From positions 49,884 through 113,883 of the forward strand of contig JBBAEU010000007.1 of assembly GCA_041655765.1 (NCBI GenBank): a stretch of 64,000 nt of DNA, given 5' to 3'. The position numbers were made by a program, and so were the translations under genes. The notes under the pieces were generated by a model. That model had not been told where the DNA came from. It ran no database searches and was given only the letters and a program-made list of their open reading frames with translations. The DNA is from Brumimicrobium sp041655765 (lineage in GTDB: Bacteria; Bacteroidota; Bacteroidia; Flavobacteriales_D; Crocinitomicaceae). Below are positions 8,611 to 16,897 of the stretch, one piece after another (positions within the stretch are counted from its first letter, which is position 1; every line of letters begins with the position of its first letter).

Positions 8611-9294
8611 TTAAAAAGGACTTCCAAAACCAGAATAATACACATCGTTTTCATCAACGATACTATGTAAATGAGTAAAGAACTCATCCACTTTTTCTTC
8701 GGGAATAGAATCTAATTGTAGTGTTAATACAAGGTCGTTTACGTATTCAAAATAAAGTCGGTTGTTTTGTTTGGTAATTCGCCTTAATCCTTTAAAGTAA
8801 ATTGCAACCACTTCCCTGTCAACTTGGATAATGGCTTTGCGTGTCATTCCAATCCGATATTTTCTCTTAGACACGCCCATGATGATATTGATAATCAAAT
8901 CAATAGTAAGAATTATAAATGTGAATGTAACAATAAAATAATCTTTAGCAAAAATCCAGAATGCAACAGCTAAAATCGTTAAATACAAAATTTCAACAGC
9001 TGTATTTGAAACCACTAATTTTTTTCTTTCGTTGCTTATGGGAGTATTGAATTGGAACTTATCAATGCGGTTGACTATTCTGATGCCCGTCCATTTACGC
9101 ATTGCTCTGTTACCTCCAATTAATAAAATTAATAAAGCTGTAACTAAATAAATATAGAAACGATATTCTTCTGTGGCATCTAAAACGGTAACCCTTGTAA
9201 AACTTCCAGCATTTTCTCGAATTGAAACTAAAAACGAATAGAGTAACGCAAAAAAGGAGACAATAAAGATCCAAAGATTATATGTTTTATTCAT
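8611..9294 (-). CDS. hypothetical four-helix membrane protein
   Basis: 227 residues of unknown family. Hydrophobic segments lie at about residues 7-25, 45-62, 98-117 and 120-142. They are followed by a soluble C-terminal half of about 85 residues with a beta-rich look (RKYRIGMTRKAIIQVDREVV), which could be a PH-like domain. Its ATG (9292-9294) overlaps by eight bases the stop of the frame-corrected DUF349 gene upstream, so the two are probably translationally coupled within the PfkB-DUF349 transcription unit. I see no catalytic motif. Confidence 0.7.
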   Translation of the reverse strand: MNKTYNLWIFIVSFFALLYSFLVSIRENAGSFTRVTVLDATEEYRFYIYLVTALLILLIGGNRAMRKWTGIRIVNRIDKFQFNTPISNERKKLVVSNTAVEILYLTILAVAFWIFAKDYFIVTFTFIILTIDLIINIIMGVSKRKYRIGMTRKAIIQVDREVVAIYFKGLRRITKQNNRLYFEYVNDLVLTLQLDSIPEEKVDEFFTHLHSIVDENDVYYSGFGSPF

Positions 9295-10989
9295 TTGGAA
9301 TCATTTTTAACTTGGCAACTAATGCTTGTAACTTATCTTTTTCTTTCTTTATATTCTTTTCCGCTTGTGCTAATAATGGATTTGTTCCTTTGCTACTTGA
9401 GAAGAAGCCCATATTGTTTTCAAGATGTAAAATATCTTTTTTACAGCATCGATTTCACGGCGGATATGGTCTTTTTCTTTTCTTAATAATTCAGCTGAGT
9501 TGCCACTACCTTTCAGCGTATCAATGTGAGCTTCAAACATTATTTTCTCTTTATCAACACCTTTTACATCCAAGGATTCATAGTGTTTATTTAAAGCCGT
9601 TTTATAGGCTTGATAAACCTCATCCTTTTTGTTTTTCGGAACATAACCAATTTGAGAAAACTTTTCAGAATAATCTTTTAATTGCTTGATAGCTTCTTTT
9701 TTATCTTCTGGAAGTTTTAGTGCATTTAACTCATTGATTAGCGCTTCTTTTTCGATTAAATTTGCTTCAGATTCTTTTTCCTTTTCTGCAAAGAACGTAT
9801 CTTTTGCGTTAAAGAAATCATCGCAAGCACCTCGGAACTGTTTCCAAAGTTTTTGTTCATTTTTTTGTCCAGCACTCCCAATTTTTTTCCACTGTTTTTG
9901 GATATCAATAATCTGTTTTGTAGTATTTCCCCAGTCTGTACTGTCTTTGATTGAATTTACTTTTTCAATCAATTTTTGCTTTTCCTCTACAGCTTTATCA
10001 AATTCAGATTGAATATCTTTAAAGAACTCACTTTTTTGGTCGAAAAATTGATTGCACACTGCTCTAAACTCCTTCCAAACCTTATCGTTTTCTTTTCTCG
10101 GGCCGAACCCAATGGTTTTCCACTCATTTTGCAATGCTATAATAGCATCAGTATCCTTGTTCCAAGACTTTATAGAATCTCGGTTGTTATTTAGTATTTC
10201 ACCAGTCTTTTCTATAATCGCACGTTTCTTAACGATGTTTTCTTTCATCGCTTCACGGCGGTCATCATAAAACTTACGAATATTTTCATAAATTTTATTA
10301 ACTGTTTCCCAATATTCGTTTTTAATTTCTTCCCACAGTTCTTGTTTTGTAGGTCCAATATCCTCCCATTCGTTTTGAAGTGCTTTTATTTCAGCTTCCA
10401 CTTCTCGAATGTTCTCGTTTTTTTCCAAGTCTTTTAGTCGAGAAATCAACTCTTTTTTCGCCTCAAAGTTTTTCTCTAAATCATACTCTTTAATCTCTTT
10501 ATAAATTCGCATGTTATAGAAAAACTCTTCAAGAAGTCTGCTGTATTCGTGTTGGATTTCATGGCGATTATTTCGAGGGACATCACCAATTGTTTTCCAT
10601 TTCTCATTGATTTCTTTATGTGCACCAAAAGCAGCCCCTATATTCTCTTCGCTTTCTACAATTTCTTTAAATCGTGCAATAAGAGACCTTTTAATAAGAA
10701 GATTTTCGTTTTGTTCTTTACGCTCTGCCTCAATAATAGCTTTTCGTTTATCCTGATAAGTGCTATAAATATTGTAAAACTCTTCTTTTAACGGATAAAT
10801 CCAATCAGCCTCTTCAAAATTCTCCTCCCTTTCTTGTGCTTCCAATTTAGAGATTTGTTCTTGCCTTTCTACTTCAAGAATATAATCTTCAAATTGAATT
10901 TGTAAATCTTTTACTTCCCTACTTACGCTTAAAACATCTTCATTACTCACAAGTTTGGTAAGTGAATCTATAAACTCTCTCTTCTCCAT
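9287..10989 (-). CDS. DUF349 repeat protein, frameshifted near its C-terminus
   Basis: The uninterrupted frame runs 10989 to 9370 (539 residues). It holds about five tandem DUF349 helical repeats with recurring patterns such as LQNEWEDIGPTKQELWEEIK and IQKQWKKIGSAGQKNEQKLW. The protein is highly charged, coiled and cytoplasmic; its function is unknown. At an A6 run (minus strand, 9437-9442) the coherent C-terminus moves to another frame: DILHLENNMGFFSSSKGTNP, then an acidic/basic helix ending KLKMIPNE, with the stop at 9287-9289. One extra A would join the frames. This is either a homopolymer sequencing error or a real truncation. The gene follows PfkB by six bases. Confidence 0.8.
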
Positions 10990-10995
10990 AATTTA

Positions 10996-11925
10996 TTAAA
11001 TAGCATGGTGCATATCGAAATCTGTAAGATCTACAAATTCAGCAATGCGGTCTTTAATTTCGTCAACAGTTAAATTTTCTATTCTTTCTATTCCAAATTT
11101 TTCCACACAGAAAGAAGCCATTGCAGAACCAATAATCACTGCACGTTTCATATTTTCAAACGAAATATCTTCTGTAGAAGCCAAATATCCCATAAACCCA
11201 CCTGCAAAAGTATCGCCAGCTCCTGTTGGGTCAAATACTTCTGCTAAAGGGAGTGCTGGTGCGAAAAACACATTGTTTGATTCGTGGAACAATAATGCAC
11301 CGTGCTCACCTTTTTTAATAATCAAGTGTTTTGGTCCCATTTTTTGGATTGCTTTAGCGGCATTCACTAAAGAAAACTCTCCCGAAAGTTGACGTGCTTC
11401 TTCGTCGTTAATAATGATGATATCAACCTTCTTTAAAGCCTTTTTTAAGTCGTCCATGGCTGTTTCCATCCAGAAATTCATGGTATCTAAAGCAACCAGT
11501 TTTGGTCGATTATTGAGCCTTTGAATTACTTTAAGTTGTACTTCGGGACTTAAATTTCCCAGCATTAAGTAATCACATTCTTGATATGAATCTGGTACAA
11601 TTGGATCAAAATCACCTAATACATTTAGTTCAGTAACCAATGTTTCCCTAGAGTTCATATCATTGGCATATTTTCCTGACCAAAAGAAAGATTTTTCTCC
11701 TTTTTTGATTTGTAAACCTTCTAAATTCACACCTTTAGATTCCAGTTTATCAATCATCTCCTTTGGAAAGTCGTCGCCAATCACAGCTATAATGTTCTGT
11801 TTATCGACAAAATACGAAGATGATATCGCAATATATGTCCCTGCGCCACCGATAATTTTATCTGTTTTGCCAAATGGTGTTTCGATAGCGTCAAAAGCCA
11901 CGCTACCAACAGTTACTAAACTCAT
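10996..11925 (-). CDS. PfkB-family sugar/nucleoside kinase
   Basis: 309 residues, ribokinase fold. The N-terminal substrate glycine motif is KIIGGAGTYIA near residue 23. The C-terminal ATP/catalytic signature is FDPTGAGDTFAGGFMGYL near residue 233, containing the catalytic Asp of GAGD. It phosphorylates a sugar or nucleoside hydroxyl in the cytoplasm; the substrate cannot be read from the sequence. A -7 box in minus orientation (TATATTTG, 11942-11949) lies 17 bases upstream. It heads a unit with the DUF349 protein and the 227-residue membrane protein. Confidence 0.9.
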   Translation of the reverse strand: MSLVTVGSVAFDAIETPFGKTDKIIGGAGTYIAISSSYFVDKQNIIAVIGDDFPKEMIDKLESKGVNLEGLQIKKGEKSFFWSGKYANDMNSRETLVTELNVLGDFDPIVPDSYQECDYLMLGNLSPEVQLKVIQRLNNRPKLVALDTMNFWMETAMDDLKKALKKVDIIIINDEEARQLSGEFSLVNAAKAIQKMGPKHLIIKKGEHGALLFHESNNVFFAPALPLAEVFDPTGAGDTFAGGFMGYLASTEDISFENMKRAVIIGSAMASFCVEKFGIERIENLTVDEIKDRIAEFVDLTDFDMHHAI

Positions 11926-11941
11926 ACTCTTTATTTTTAGA

Positions 11942-11949
11942 CAAATATA
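11942..11949 (-). promoter_or_regulatory. -7 box for the PfkB-DUF349 unit
   Basis: TATATTTG on the minus strand, 17 bases before the PfkB start, matches TAnnTTTG. I do not see a clear -33 partner. The leader would be very short. Confidence 0.45.
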
Positions 11950-12051
11950 AAATTTTAATAATGAATTTTAATCCAAAAGTTGAAATTATACATTTAATGC
12001 TTTTCTTTGAAAAAACTACTTTAAATTTCAACTTGTTTAATGTAATGTAAA

Positions 12052-12822
12052 TTACGCTTTAATTTCAAGCAAGATAGGACAATGGTCTGATCCAAAAATT
12101 TCGTTTAAGATTTCAGAAGATTTTACTTGACTGAGTAGTTGATTGCTCACTAAAAAATAGTCCAACCTCCAGCCAATGTTTTTTTCTCTGGCACCACCTC
12201 TGTAACTCCACCAAGAATATTTTACAGTATCAGGATAAAAATGTCGGAAAGTATCAACAAAACCAGATTTTATCATTTCATCCATTCCGTCAATTTCTTG
12301 TTGTGTATATCCTGCGGTTTTGTTATAATTTGATTTTGGTCGGGCAATATCTATCTCTTTATGACAAACATTCAAATCGCCGCATAAAATCACTGGTTTT
12401 TTGACTTCTAATTTTTGTAAAAATGCAAGAAAATCAGCATCCCACGTTCCTCTATATTCTAATCTAACCAATCCGTTACCAGAATTAGGAACATAAGCAG
12501 TTACTACGTAATAATCCTCAAATTCGACGGCAATAACTCTTCCTTCTTGATCGTGTTCTTCTACTCCAATTCCATAAATAACTGATAAAGGTTTTTCTTT
12601 GCTCATAATAGTAGTTCCTGAATAACCTTTTCTCACAGCAGAATTAGAAAAGATATAATATTCATCTTTAAACATTTCTAAAGCGTCAGCGACTTGGTCA
12701 TCTTGTGCTTTGGTTTCTTGCAGACACAAAATATCAGGATTTAATGTCCGTATATCCTTTTCAAAGTCTTTTTTAATAATCGCACGAATACCATTTACAT
12801 TAAAAGATATAATTTTCTTCAT
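12052..12822 (-). CDS. xth: exodeoxyribonuclease III (Xth/ExoA)
   Basis: 256 residues from the ATG at 12822; an in-frame ATG at 12852 would add ten residues and overlap the upstream gene. The family normally begins MKKIISFNVNGIRA. Endonuclease/exonuclease/phosphatase motifs are all present: FNVNGIRA, LQETKAQ (metal-binding Glu), GDLNVCHKEIDIARPK, GWRLDYFL and the terminal GSDHCPI with the catalytic His. It is an AP endonuclease and 3'-5' exonuclease in base-excision repair. It lies 19 bases after the ferredoxin-NADP reductase stop. Confidence 0.93.
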   Translation of the reverse strand: MKKIISFNVNGIRAIIKKDFEKDIRTLNPDILCLQETKAQDDQVADALEMFKDEYYIFSNSAVRKGYSGTTIMSKEKPLSVIYGIGVEEHDQEGRVIAVEFEDYYVVTAYVPNSGNGLVRLEYRGTWDADFLAFLQKLEVKKPVILCGDLNVCHKEIDIARPKSNYNKTAGYTQQEIDGMDEMIKSGFVDTFRHFYPDTVKYSWWSYRGGAREKNIGWRLDYFLVSNQLLSQVKSSEILNEIFGSDHCPILLEIKA

Positions 12823-12841
12823 TTTTTTGATTTTATCCAAC

Positions 12842-13852
12842 TTAAAAAGCATTCACACCATTTACAGTTGTGTATTTTAAAACATTCCTTTTTTCTGGGT
12901 GAATTCTTGCAAAAGCAGATTGCACTGCCAATGTCCCTTCGTGAAATCCACATAAAATTAACTTTAATTTACCTGGATAGGTATTGATATCCCCGATGGC
13001 ATAAATTCCAGAGATATTCGTTGAATAATCATACGTATCAACTTTAATGGCGTTGTGTTCAATATCTAATCCCCAATCTGCGATTGGACCAAGTGAAGGT
13101 TTCAGCCCAAACAAAGGAATAAAATGATCCGTTTGTTTTACAGTTTCTTCTCCTCCCTTATTTTTAATTGTCACATTTTCAACCTTTCCATCACCACCAA
13201 TTCCAACAACCTCACTTTCTGTAATCAAATCTATTTTTCCAGCTTCGGCAAAGTCGATAACCTTTTGCACAGAATCTAAATGCCCCCTAAAAGAACTTCT
13301 ACGATGCACCAACGACATACTTTTTACAATATTTTTTTCTACAAAGTAAATCGCCCAATCAAGCGCAGAGTCTCCACCCCCAGAAATCACACAGTCTTTT
13401 CCTCGATAATACTCAGGGTCTTTAATGATGTACTCAACACCTTTGTCTTCATAATTCTCAAGTTCCTCAATGGGTGGTTTTCGTGGTTCAAAAACCCCCA
13501 ACCCGCCAGCAATCATCACTATTGGAGCTTCATGAACAGTCCCTTTATTTGTTGTAACAACAAAACGGTCTTCCGCTACTTTTTCAACAGATGTTGCCAC
13601 TTCACCAAGTGTAAATCCTGGCTTGAATATTTCAATTTGTTTCATCAGATTGTCTGTTAATTCACCTGCAAGGATAGATGGATAACCTGGAATATCATAA
13701 ATTGGTTTTTTAGGGTAAATTTCAGTTAATTGTCCGCCCGTTTGGGGTAAAGAATCAATCAGGTGACACCTTAATTTTAACAATCCTGCTTCAAAAACCG
13801 TAAACAAACCTACAGGGCCAGCACCTATTATAATTATATCAGTTTTAATCAT
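12842..13852 (-). CDS. ferredoxin/flavodoxin-NADP+ reductase, thioredoxin-reductase-like type
   Basis: 336 residues. The FAD-binding Rossmann motif is IIIGAGPVGLFTVFEAGL at the N-terminus, the NADPH site is CVISGGGDSALDWAI near residue 160, and the second FAD motif is GIYAIGDINTYPG near residue 285. There is no CxxC redox pair, which separates this YumC-type FNR from thioredoxin reductase. GGQLTEIYPKKPIYDIPGYP is typical of the subgroup. It transfers electrons between NADPH and ferredoxin or flavodoxin. It is probably co-transcribed with xth. A minus-strand -7 box TATCTTTG lies at 13871-13878. Confidence 0.9.
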   Translation of the reverse strand: MIKTDIIIIGAGPVGLFTVFEAGLLKLRCHLIDSLPQTGGQLTEIYPKKPIYDIPGYPSILAGELTDNLMKQIEIFKPGFTLGEVATSVEKVAEDRFVVTTNKGTVHEAPIVMIAGGLGVFEPRKPPIEELENYEDKGVEYIIKDPEYYRGKDCVISGGGDSALDWAIYFVEKNIVKSMSLVHRRSSFRGHLDSVQKVIDFAEAGKIDLITESEVVGIGGDGKVENVTIKNKGGEETVKQTDHFIPLFGLKPSLGPIADWGLDIEHNAIKVDTYDYSTNISGIYAIGDINTYPGKLKLILCGFHEGTLAVQSAFARIHPEKRNVLKYTTVNGVNAF

Positions 13853-13970
13853 TTCTCTTATTTTCGGTTACAAAGATAATTATTCTCGGAGTAACAAATG
13901 AGGATTGGTAAAGTTTATAAAAGATTTTAACAGGACTTTATCAACTTTTCTCATTATTCTAAAACATTTT

Positions 13971-13988
13971 ATATACATTTGTGTATAT
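13971..13988 (+). promoter_or_regulatory. promoter -7 box embedded in an 18-bp palindrome
   Basis: ATATACA (13971-13977), TTTG and TGTATAT (13982-13988) form a perfect inverted repeat. It contains the -7 box TACATTTG (13974-13981) of the downstream PLP enzyme gene. The overlap suggests an operator. Confidence 0.5.
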
Positions 13989-14018
13989 TCAGTAGAAGTA
14001 TAAATGAACTAAAATATA

Positions 14019-15173
14019 ATGATAGAAAAAAAACTCAAATTCGGAACAAAAGCAATCCACGCTGGTGTAGAAGCGGATCCAGCAACTGGAGCAATTATGA
14101 CTCCCATTTACCAGACAAGTACTTATGTACAAGAAAAGGTAGGTGTCCATAAAGGTTACGAGTATTCAAGAACACTAAATCCAACCAGACACGCTTTAGA
14201 AAATTCTATCGCTGCGTTAGAAAACGCAAAATATGGTGCTTGTTTTGGAAGTGGTCTGGCAGCAACAGATGCTATTTTAAAAATATTAAATCCAGGCGAT
14301 GAATTAATTGCTACGGGAGATTTATATGGTGGCACATACCGAATTTTTAGAACAATTTTTGAGAAATATGGCATCAAGTTTCATTTTATAAATATGAACG
14401 ACTTATCTGTATTAGAAAATCGGATAAACGAAAACACAAAAATGATTTGGGTAGAAACACCCACAAATCCATTATTGAACATTGTCGATATCGAGAGTGT
14501 TGCGCAAATTGCTAAAAAATCTAATATTTTACTTGTTGTTGACAATACTTTTGCGTCGCCTTATTTACAAAGTCCTATTGATTTAGGCGCAGACATTATT
14601 TTACATTCAGCAACTAAATATTTAGGCGGTCACTCTGATGTTGTGATGGGAGCAACAGCTACAAACAACGAAGAAATTGCTAATGAAATTTACCGAATTC
14701 AAAATAGTTCGGGAGCTGTTTGTGGTCCAATGGATTCATTTTTAGTGTTACGTGGAATCAAAACACTTCATTTAAGAATACAAAGACATTGTGAAAACGG
14801 TGAAAAAGTAGCTCATTTCCTAAAAGGTCATCCGAAAGTTGATAAAGTTTTTTGGCCTGGATTTGAAGGTCATCCAAACCATAATATTGCAAAAAAACAA
14901 ATGAGAGGTTTTGGAGGAATGGTTTCTTTCTCTTTAAAAGGTGACGACATGAAAGAAGCACATAGAATTATGGAAAAATTTAAAGTGTTTACCATTGCTG
15001 AATCATTGGGTGGAGTTGAGTCTTTAACTTGTCACCCAACAACCATGACACACGCTGCGATTCCAGAAGCGGAAAGACATGCAGCGGGTATCGTAGATTC
15101 TCTGGTTCGTTTAAGCGTTGGGGTTGAAGATGCAGAGGATTTAATTGAAGATTTGAAGCAAGCACTTGCATAA
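14019..15173 (+). CDS. Cys/Met-metabolism PLP enzyme (cystathionine gamma-synthase/lyase type)
   Basis: 384 residues, AAT-fold gamma family. Visible are the substrate/PLP residues YEYSRTLNPTR near residue 48, the FGSGLAATDA phosphate site, the VETPTNP loop and the PLP-lysine motif HSATKYLGGHSDVVMG near residue 205. It catalyses gamma-replacement or gamma-elimination on homoserine derivatives or cystathionine. MetB and the lyase cannot be separated by eye. It precedes the trkA-like gene by nine bases and the SDR beyond that, and is preceded by a palindromic promoter. Confidence 0.88.
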   Translation: MIEKKLKFGTKAIHAGVEADPATGAIMTPIYQTSTYVQEKVGVHKGYEYSRTLNPTRHALENSIAALENAKYGACFGSGLAATDAILKILNPGDELIATGDLYGGTYRIFRTIFEKYGIKFHFINMNDLSVLENRINENTKMIWVETPTNPLLNIVDIESVAQIAKKSNILLVVDNTFASPYLQSPIDLGADIILHSATKYLGGHSDVVMGATATNNEEIANEIYRIQNSSGAVCGPMDSFLVLRGIKTLHLRIQRHCENGEKVAHFLKGHPKVDKVFWPGFEGHPNHNIAKKQMRGFGGMVSFSLKGDDMKEAHRIMEKFKVFTIAESLGGVESLTCHPTTMTHAAIPEAERHAAGIVDSLVRLSVGVEDAEDLIEDLKQALA

Positions 15174-15182
15174 ATAAATTAT

Positions 15183-15884
15183 ATGCCAAGGGAAAATAAA
15201 TTCGCAGTAATCGGCGTCGGAAAATATGGGCAAAGTATAGCCAGAAGACTAGCTGAAAAAGGAGCTCAAGTATTTGCTTTTGACATCGATGAAGAGAAGA
15301 TTGAGGCCATCAAAGATGATGTCGCTTTTGCTATAACGTTGAATAGTGCCGATTTTAAAGCACTTTCTTCTCAAAAACTTGAGGATTTAGACGCAGCTGT
15401 TGTTGCCATTGGTGAAAACTTTGAAGCTACAGTATTGACAGCTGTTCATCTAATTGATATTGGCGTAAAAAGAATTATTGCCAGAGCAAATGGAGCCGAT
15501 CAACGATTGATTCTTGAAAAGATTGGAATCAAAGAAATCCTCGCCCCTGAAGATGAAGTCGGTTTTTTAATTCGTGAAAAACTCCTAAATCCTTCAATTC
15601 TATCTTATCTGCAATTATCTGACGAATTTGAAGTCGCGGAAATAAAACCGCCAAAAGGTGTTTTAAGTAAAAAGATTTCAGAAATTGATTTTGTTAACAA
15701 ATATCAACTCACACTCATCACGATGCGACGGGAGTATGATGTTAAGAAAAAAGGTCAGTATGAAGTAGAACAGCACGTGATTGGTGTTCCAAAAGGAGAT
15801 ACTGTAATTGAGTCGAGAGACACGCTGGTACTTTTTGGAACAGAAAAAAATGTTCAACGATTTATTGAAATAAATAATTCATAG
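15183..15884 (+). CDS. TrkA/KtrA-family potassium channel regulatory subunit
   Basis: 233 residues. An RCK_N Rossmann domain starts FAVIGVGKYGQSIARRLAEKG with the NAD-binding glycines. A short linker leads to an RCK_C-like domain (about residues 140-230). The single RCK pair makes it KtrA-like rather than the doubled TrkA. It gates a TrkH/KtrB potassium pore in response to nucleotide. No pore gene lies in this window, so its partner must be elsewhere. It is part of a tight three-gene unit. Confidence 0.85.
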   Translation: MPRENKFAVIGVGKYGQSIARRLAEKGAQVFAFDIDEEKIEAIKDDVAFAITLNSADFKALSSQKLEDLDAAVVAIGENFEATVLTAVHLIDIGVKRIIARANGADQRLILEKIGIKEILAPEDEVGFLIREKLLNPSILSYLQLSDEFEVAEIKPPKGVLSKKISEIDFVNKYQLTLITMRREYDVKKKGQYEVEQHVIGVPKGDTVIESRDTLVLFGTEKNVQRFIEINNS

Positions 15885-15887
15885 ATA

Positions 15888-16595
15888 TTGGTTTATATAA
15901 TTACAGGAACGTCATCAGGAATCGGTTATGAAATTGCCAAATTTTACCTTGAAAAAGGCAACAAAGTTATCGGCATTGCAAGAACAAATACCATTGAACA
16001 TTCTAATTTTATTTTTTTGAAATGTGACCTTTCTGATTATAATCAACTAAAGTTGCTTTCATTAAAACCATTAATAAAATCTGAAGATTATCCAATAAGA
16101 TTAATTAATAATGCTGGGATATTGGGAGAAATCAATCGGTCTTTTTATCTATCATTAGACCATTATAAAGATGTTGCAAATATAAATATTGTTGCTGTTC
16201 AGTATTTGTGTAGCTATATAATAGACACGTTTGGTTTTAGCAACGTCGATTTAATTATCAACATCACCTCAGGCGCAGCACAACGTCCGATGCCATCTTG
16301 GAGTGCTTACGCCGCATCAAAAGCAGCAATCGATTCTTTTGCAACAAGTTTAGTAGAAGAAATTAAAGAATTGGGTGGAAAAACAAGGGTTTTTAACATC
16401 GCACCTGGTGTTGTAGATACACCCATGCAGAAACAAATCAGAGCAAGCAATCAAGATAAATTCTCACAATTGCAACACTTTGTTGATTTGAAAAAAAACA
16501 ACCAATTAAGAACTCCTGAAGAAGTAGCGAAATTATTAAATCAATTTATAGAAAATAATCTGAATCAAAACCAAAATGTGATTCACAGATTATAA
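15888..16595 (+). CDS. short-chain dehydrogenase/reductase (SDR) with TTG start
   Basis: 235 residues beginning VYIITGTSSGIGYEIAKF, the TGxxxGxG cofactor motif at the extreme N-terminus. NNAG is present near residue 76, ITSGAA (catalytic Ser) near 127 and the YAASK catalytic Tyr-Lys near 142. It is a classical sepiapterin-reductase-like SDR; the substrate is unknown. The frame is the same as the upstream trkA-like gene and only one codon lies between the TAG at 15882 and TTG 15888, so TTG is the only plausible initiator that keeps the Rossmann strand. Confidence 0.85.
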   Translation: MVYIITGTSSGIGYEIAKFYLEKGNKVIGIARTNTIEHSNFIFLKCDLSDYNQLKLLSLKPLIKSEDYPIRLINNAGILGEINRSFYLSLDHYKDVANINIVAVQYLCSYIIDTFGFSNVDLIINITSGAAQRPMPSWSAYAASKAAIDSFATSLVEEIKELGGKTRVFNIAPGVVDTPMQKQIRASNQDKFSQLQHFVDLKKNNQLRTPEEVAKLLNQFIENNLNQNQNVIHRL

Positions 16596-16655
16596 AAGTA
16601 AAAATTTTAACATTTTTTTTGTTTTGCTTTTTTTCCACGATTTTGATGTTTCTCA

Positions 16656-16686
16656 CGACAAACAGCGAAATATTACCGACAAACAG
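16656..16686 (+). promoter_or_regulatory. direct repeats upstream of the small-RNA promoter
   Basis: CGACAAACAG occurs at 16656-16665 and again at 16677-16686, centre-to-centre 21 bases (two helical turns). It ends 38 bases before the -33 element of the next promoter. This fits a regulator binding two sites on one DNA face; the regulator is unknown. Confidence 0.4.
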
Positions 16687-16724
16687 ATTCTTCAATTTTT
16701 AATCGTTTTTTTTTAGTAGTTTAA

Positions 16725-16757
16725 TTTGGTTATAACAAATTAAGTTCATTATATTTG
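16725..16757 (+). promoter_or_regulatory. strong Bacteroidota-type promoter
   Basis: TTTG at 16725-16728, exactly 21 bases, and TATATTTG at 16750-16757 give one of the best promoter matches in the window. No reading frame begins downstream before a strong terminator, so the transcript is probably non-coding. Confidence 0.7.
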
Positions 16758-16761
16758 TTGA

Positions 16762-16833
16762 AGTAGTAGTAGGTTAGGTTGATTAGTGTGATAAGAGTTT
16801 GGGACGCCTGTCCCAAACCCTTATCCTTTTTTT
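16762..16833 (+). ncRNA. candidate small RNA of about 70 nt
   Basis: Between the promoter at 16725-16757 and a very strong intrinsic terminator ending at 16833 lies a short purine-rich segment (AGTAGTAGTAGG, then GGTTGATTAGTGTG) with no start codon. Transcription from about 16762 would give a roughly 70-nt RNA made of a single-stranded 5' half and a long terminator hairpin, the usual layout of a bacterial small RNA. It could instead be an attenuated leader for the LuxE-like gene, but that gene has its own -7 box at 16860. Existence is inferred from signals only. Confidence 0.5.
16790..16833 (+). terminator. strong Rho-independent terminator
   Basis: Stem 16790-16805 with 16810-16825, 16 positions with a single A-C mismatch, loop GCCT, then C and seven T. 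Confidence 0.92.
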
Positions 16834-16859
16834 ATATGTTTTTATAATCCAAAATTCTT

Positions 16860-16867
16860 TAACTTTG
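16860..16867 (+). promoter_or_regulatory. -7 box for the LuxE-like gene
   Basis: TAACTTTG, 30 bases before the ATG at 16898, matches TAnnTTTG. No clear -33 element is visible. Confidence 0.5.
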
Positions 16868-16897
16868 TTACTTCATATAAGCAAAGAGTAAAAACAA

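Noticed and set aside
9437..9442. Programmed frameshifting as the explanation for the DUF349 split
   Set aside because: A6 can slip, but no stimulatory stem or internal Shine-Dalgarno is evident and the family is not known to use it; error or mutation is simpler.
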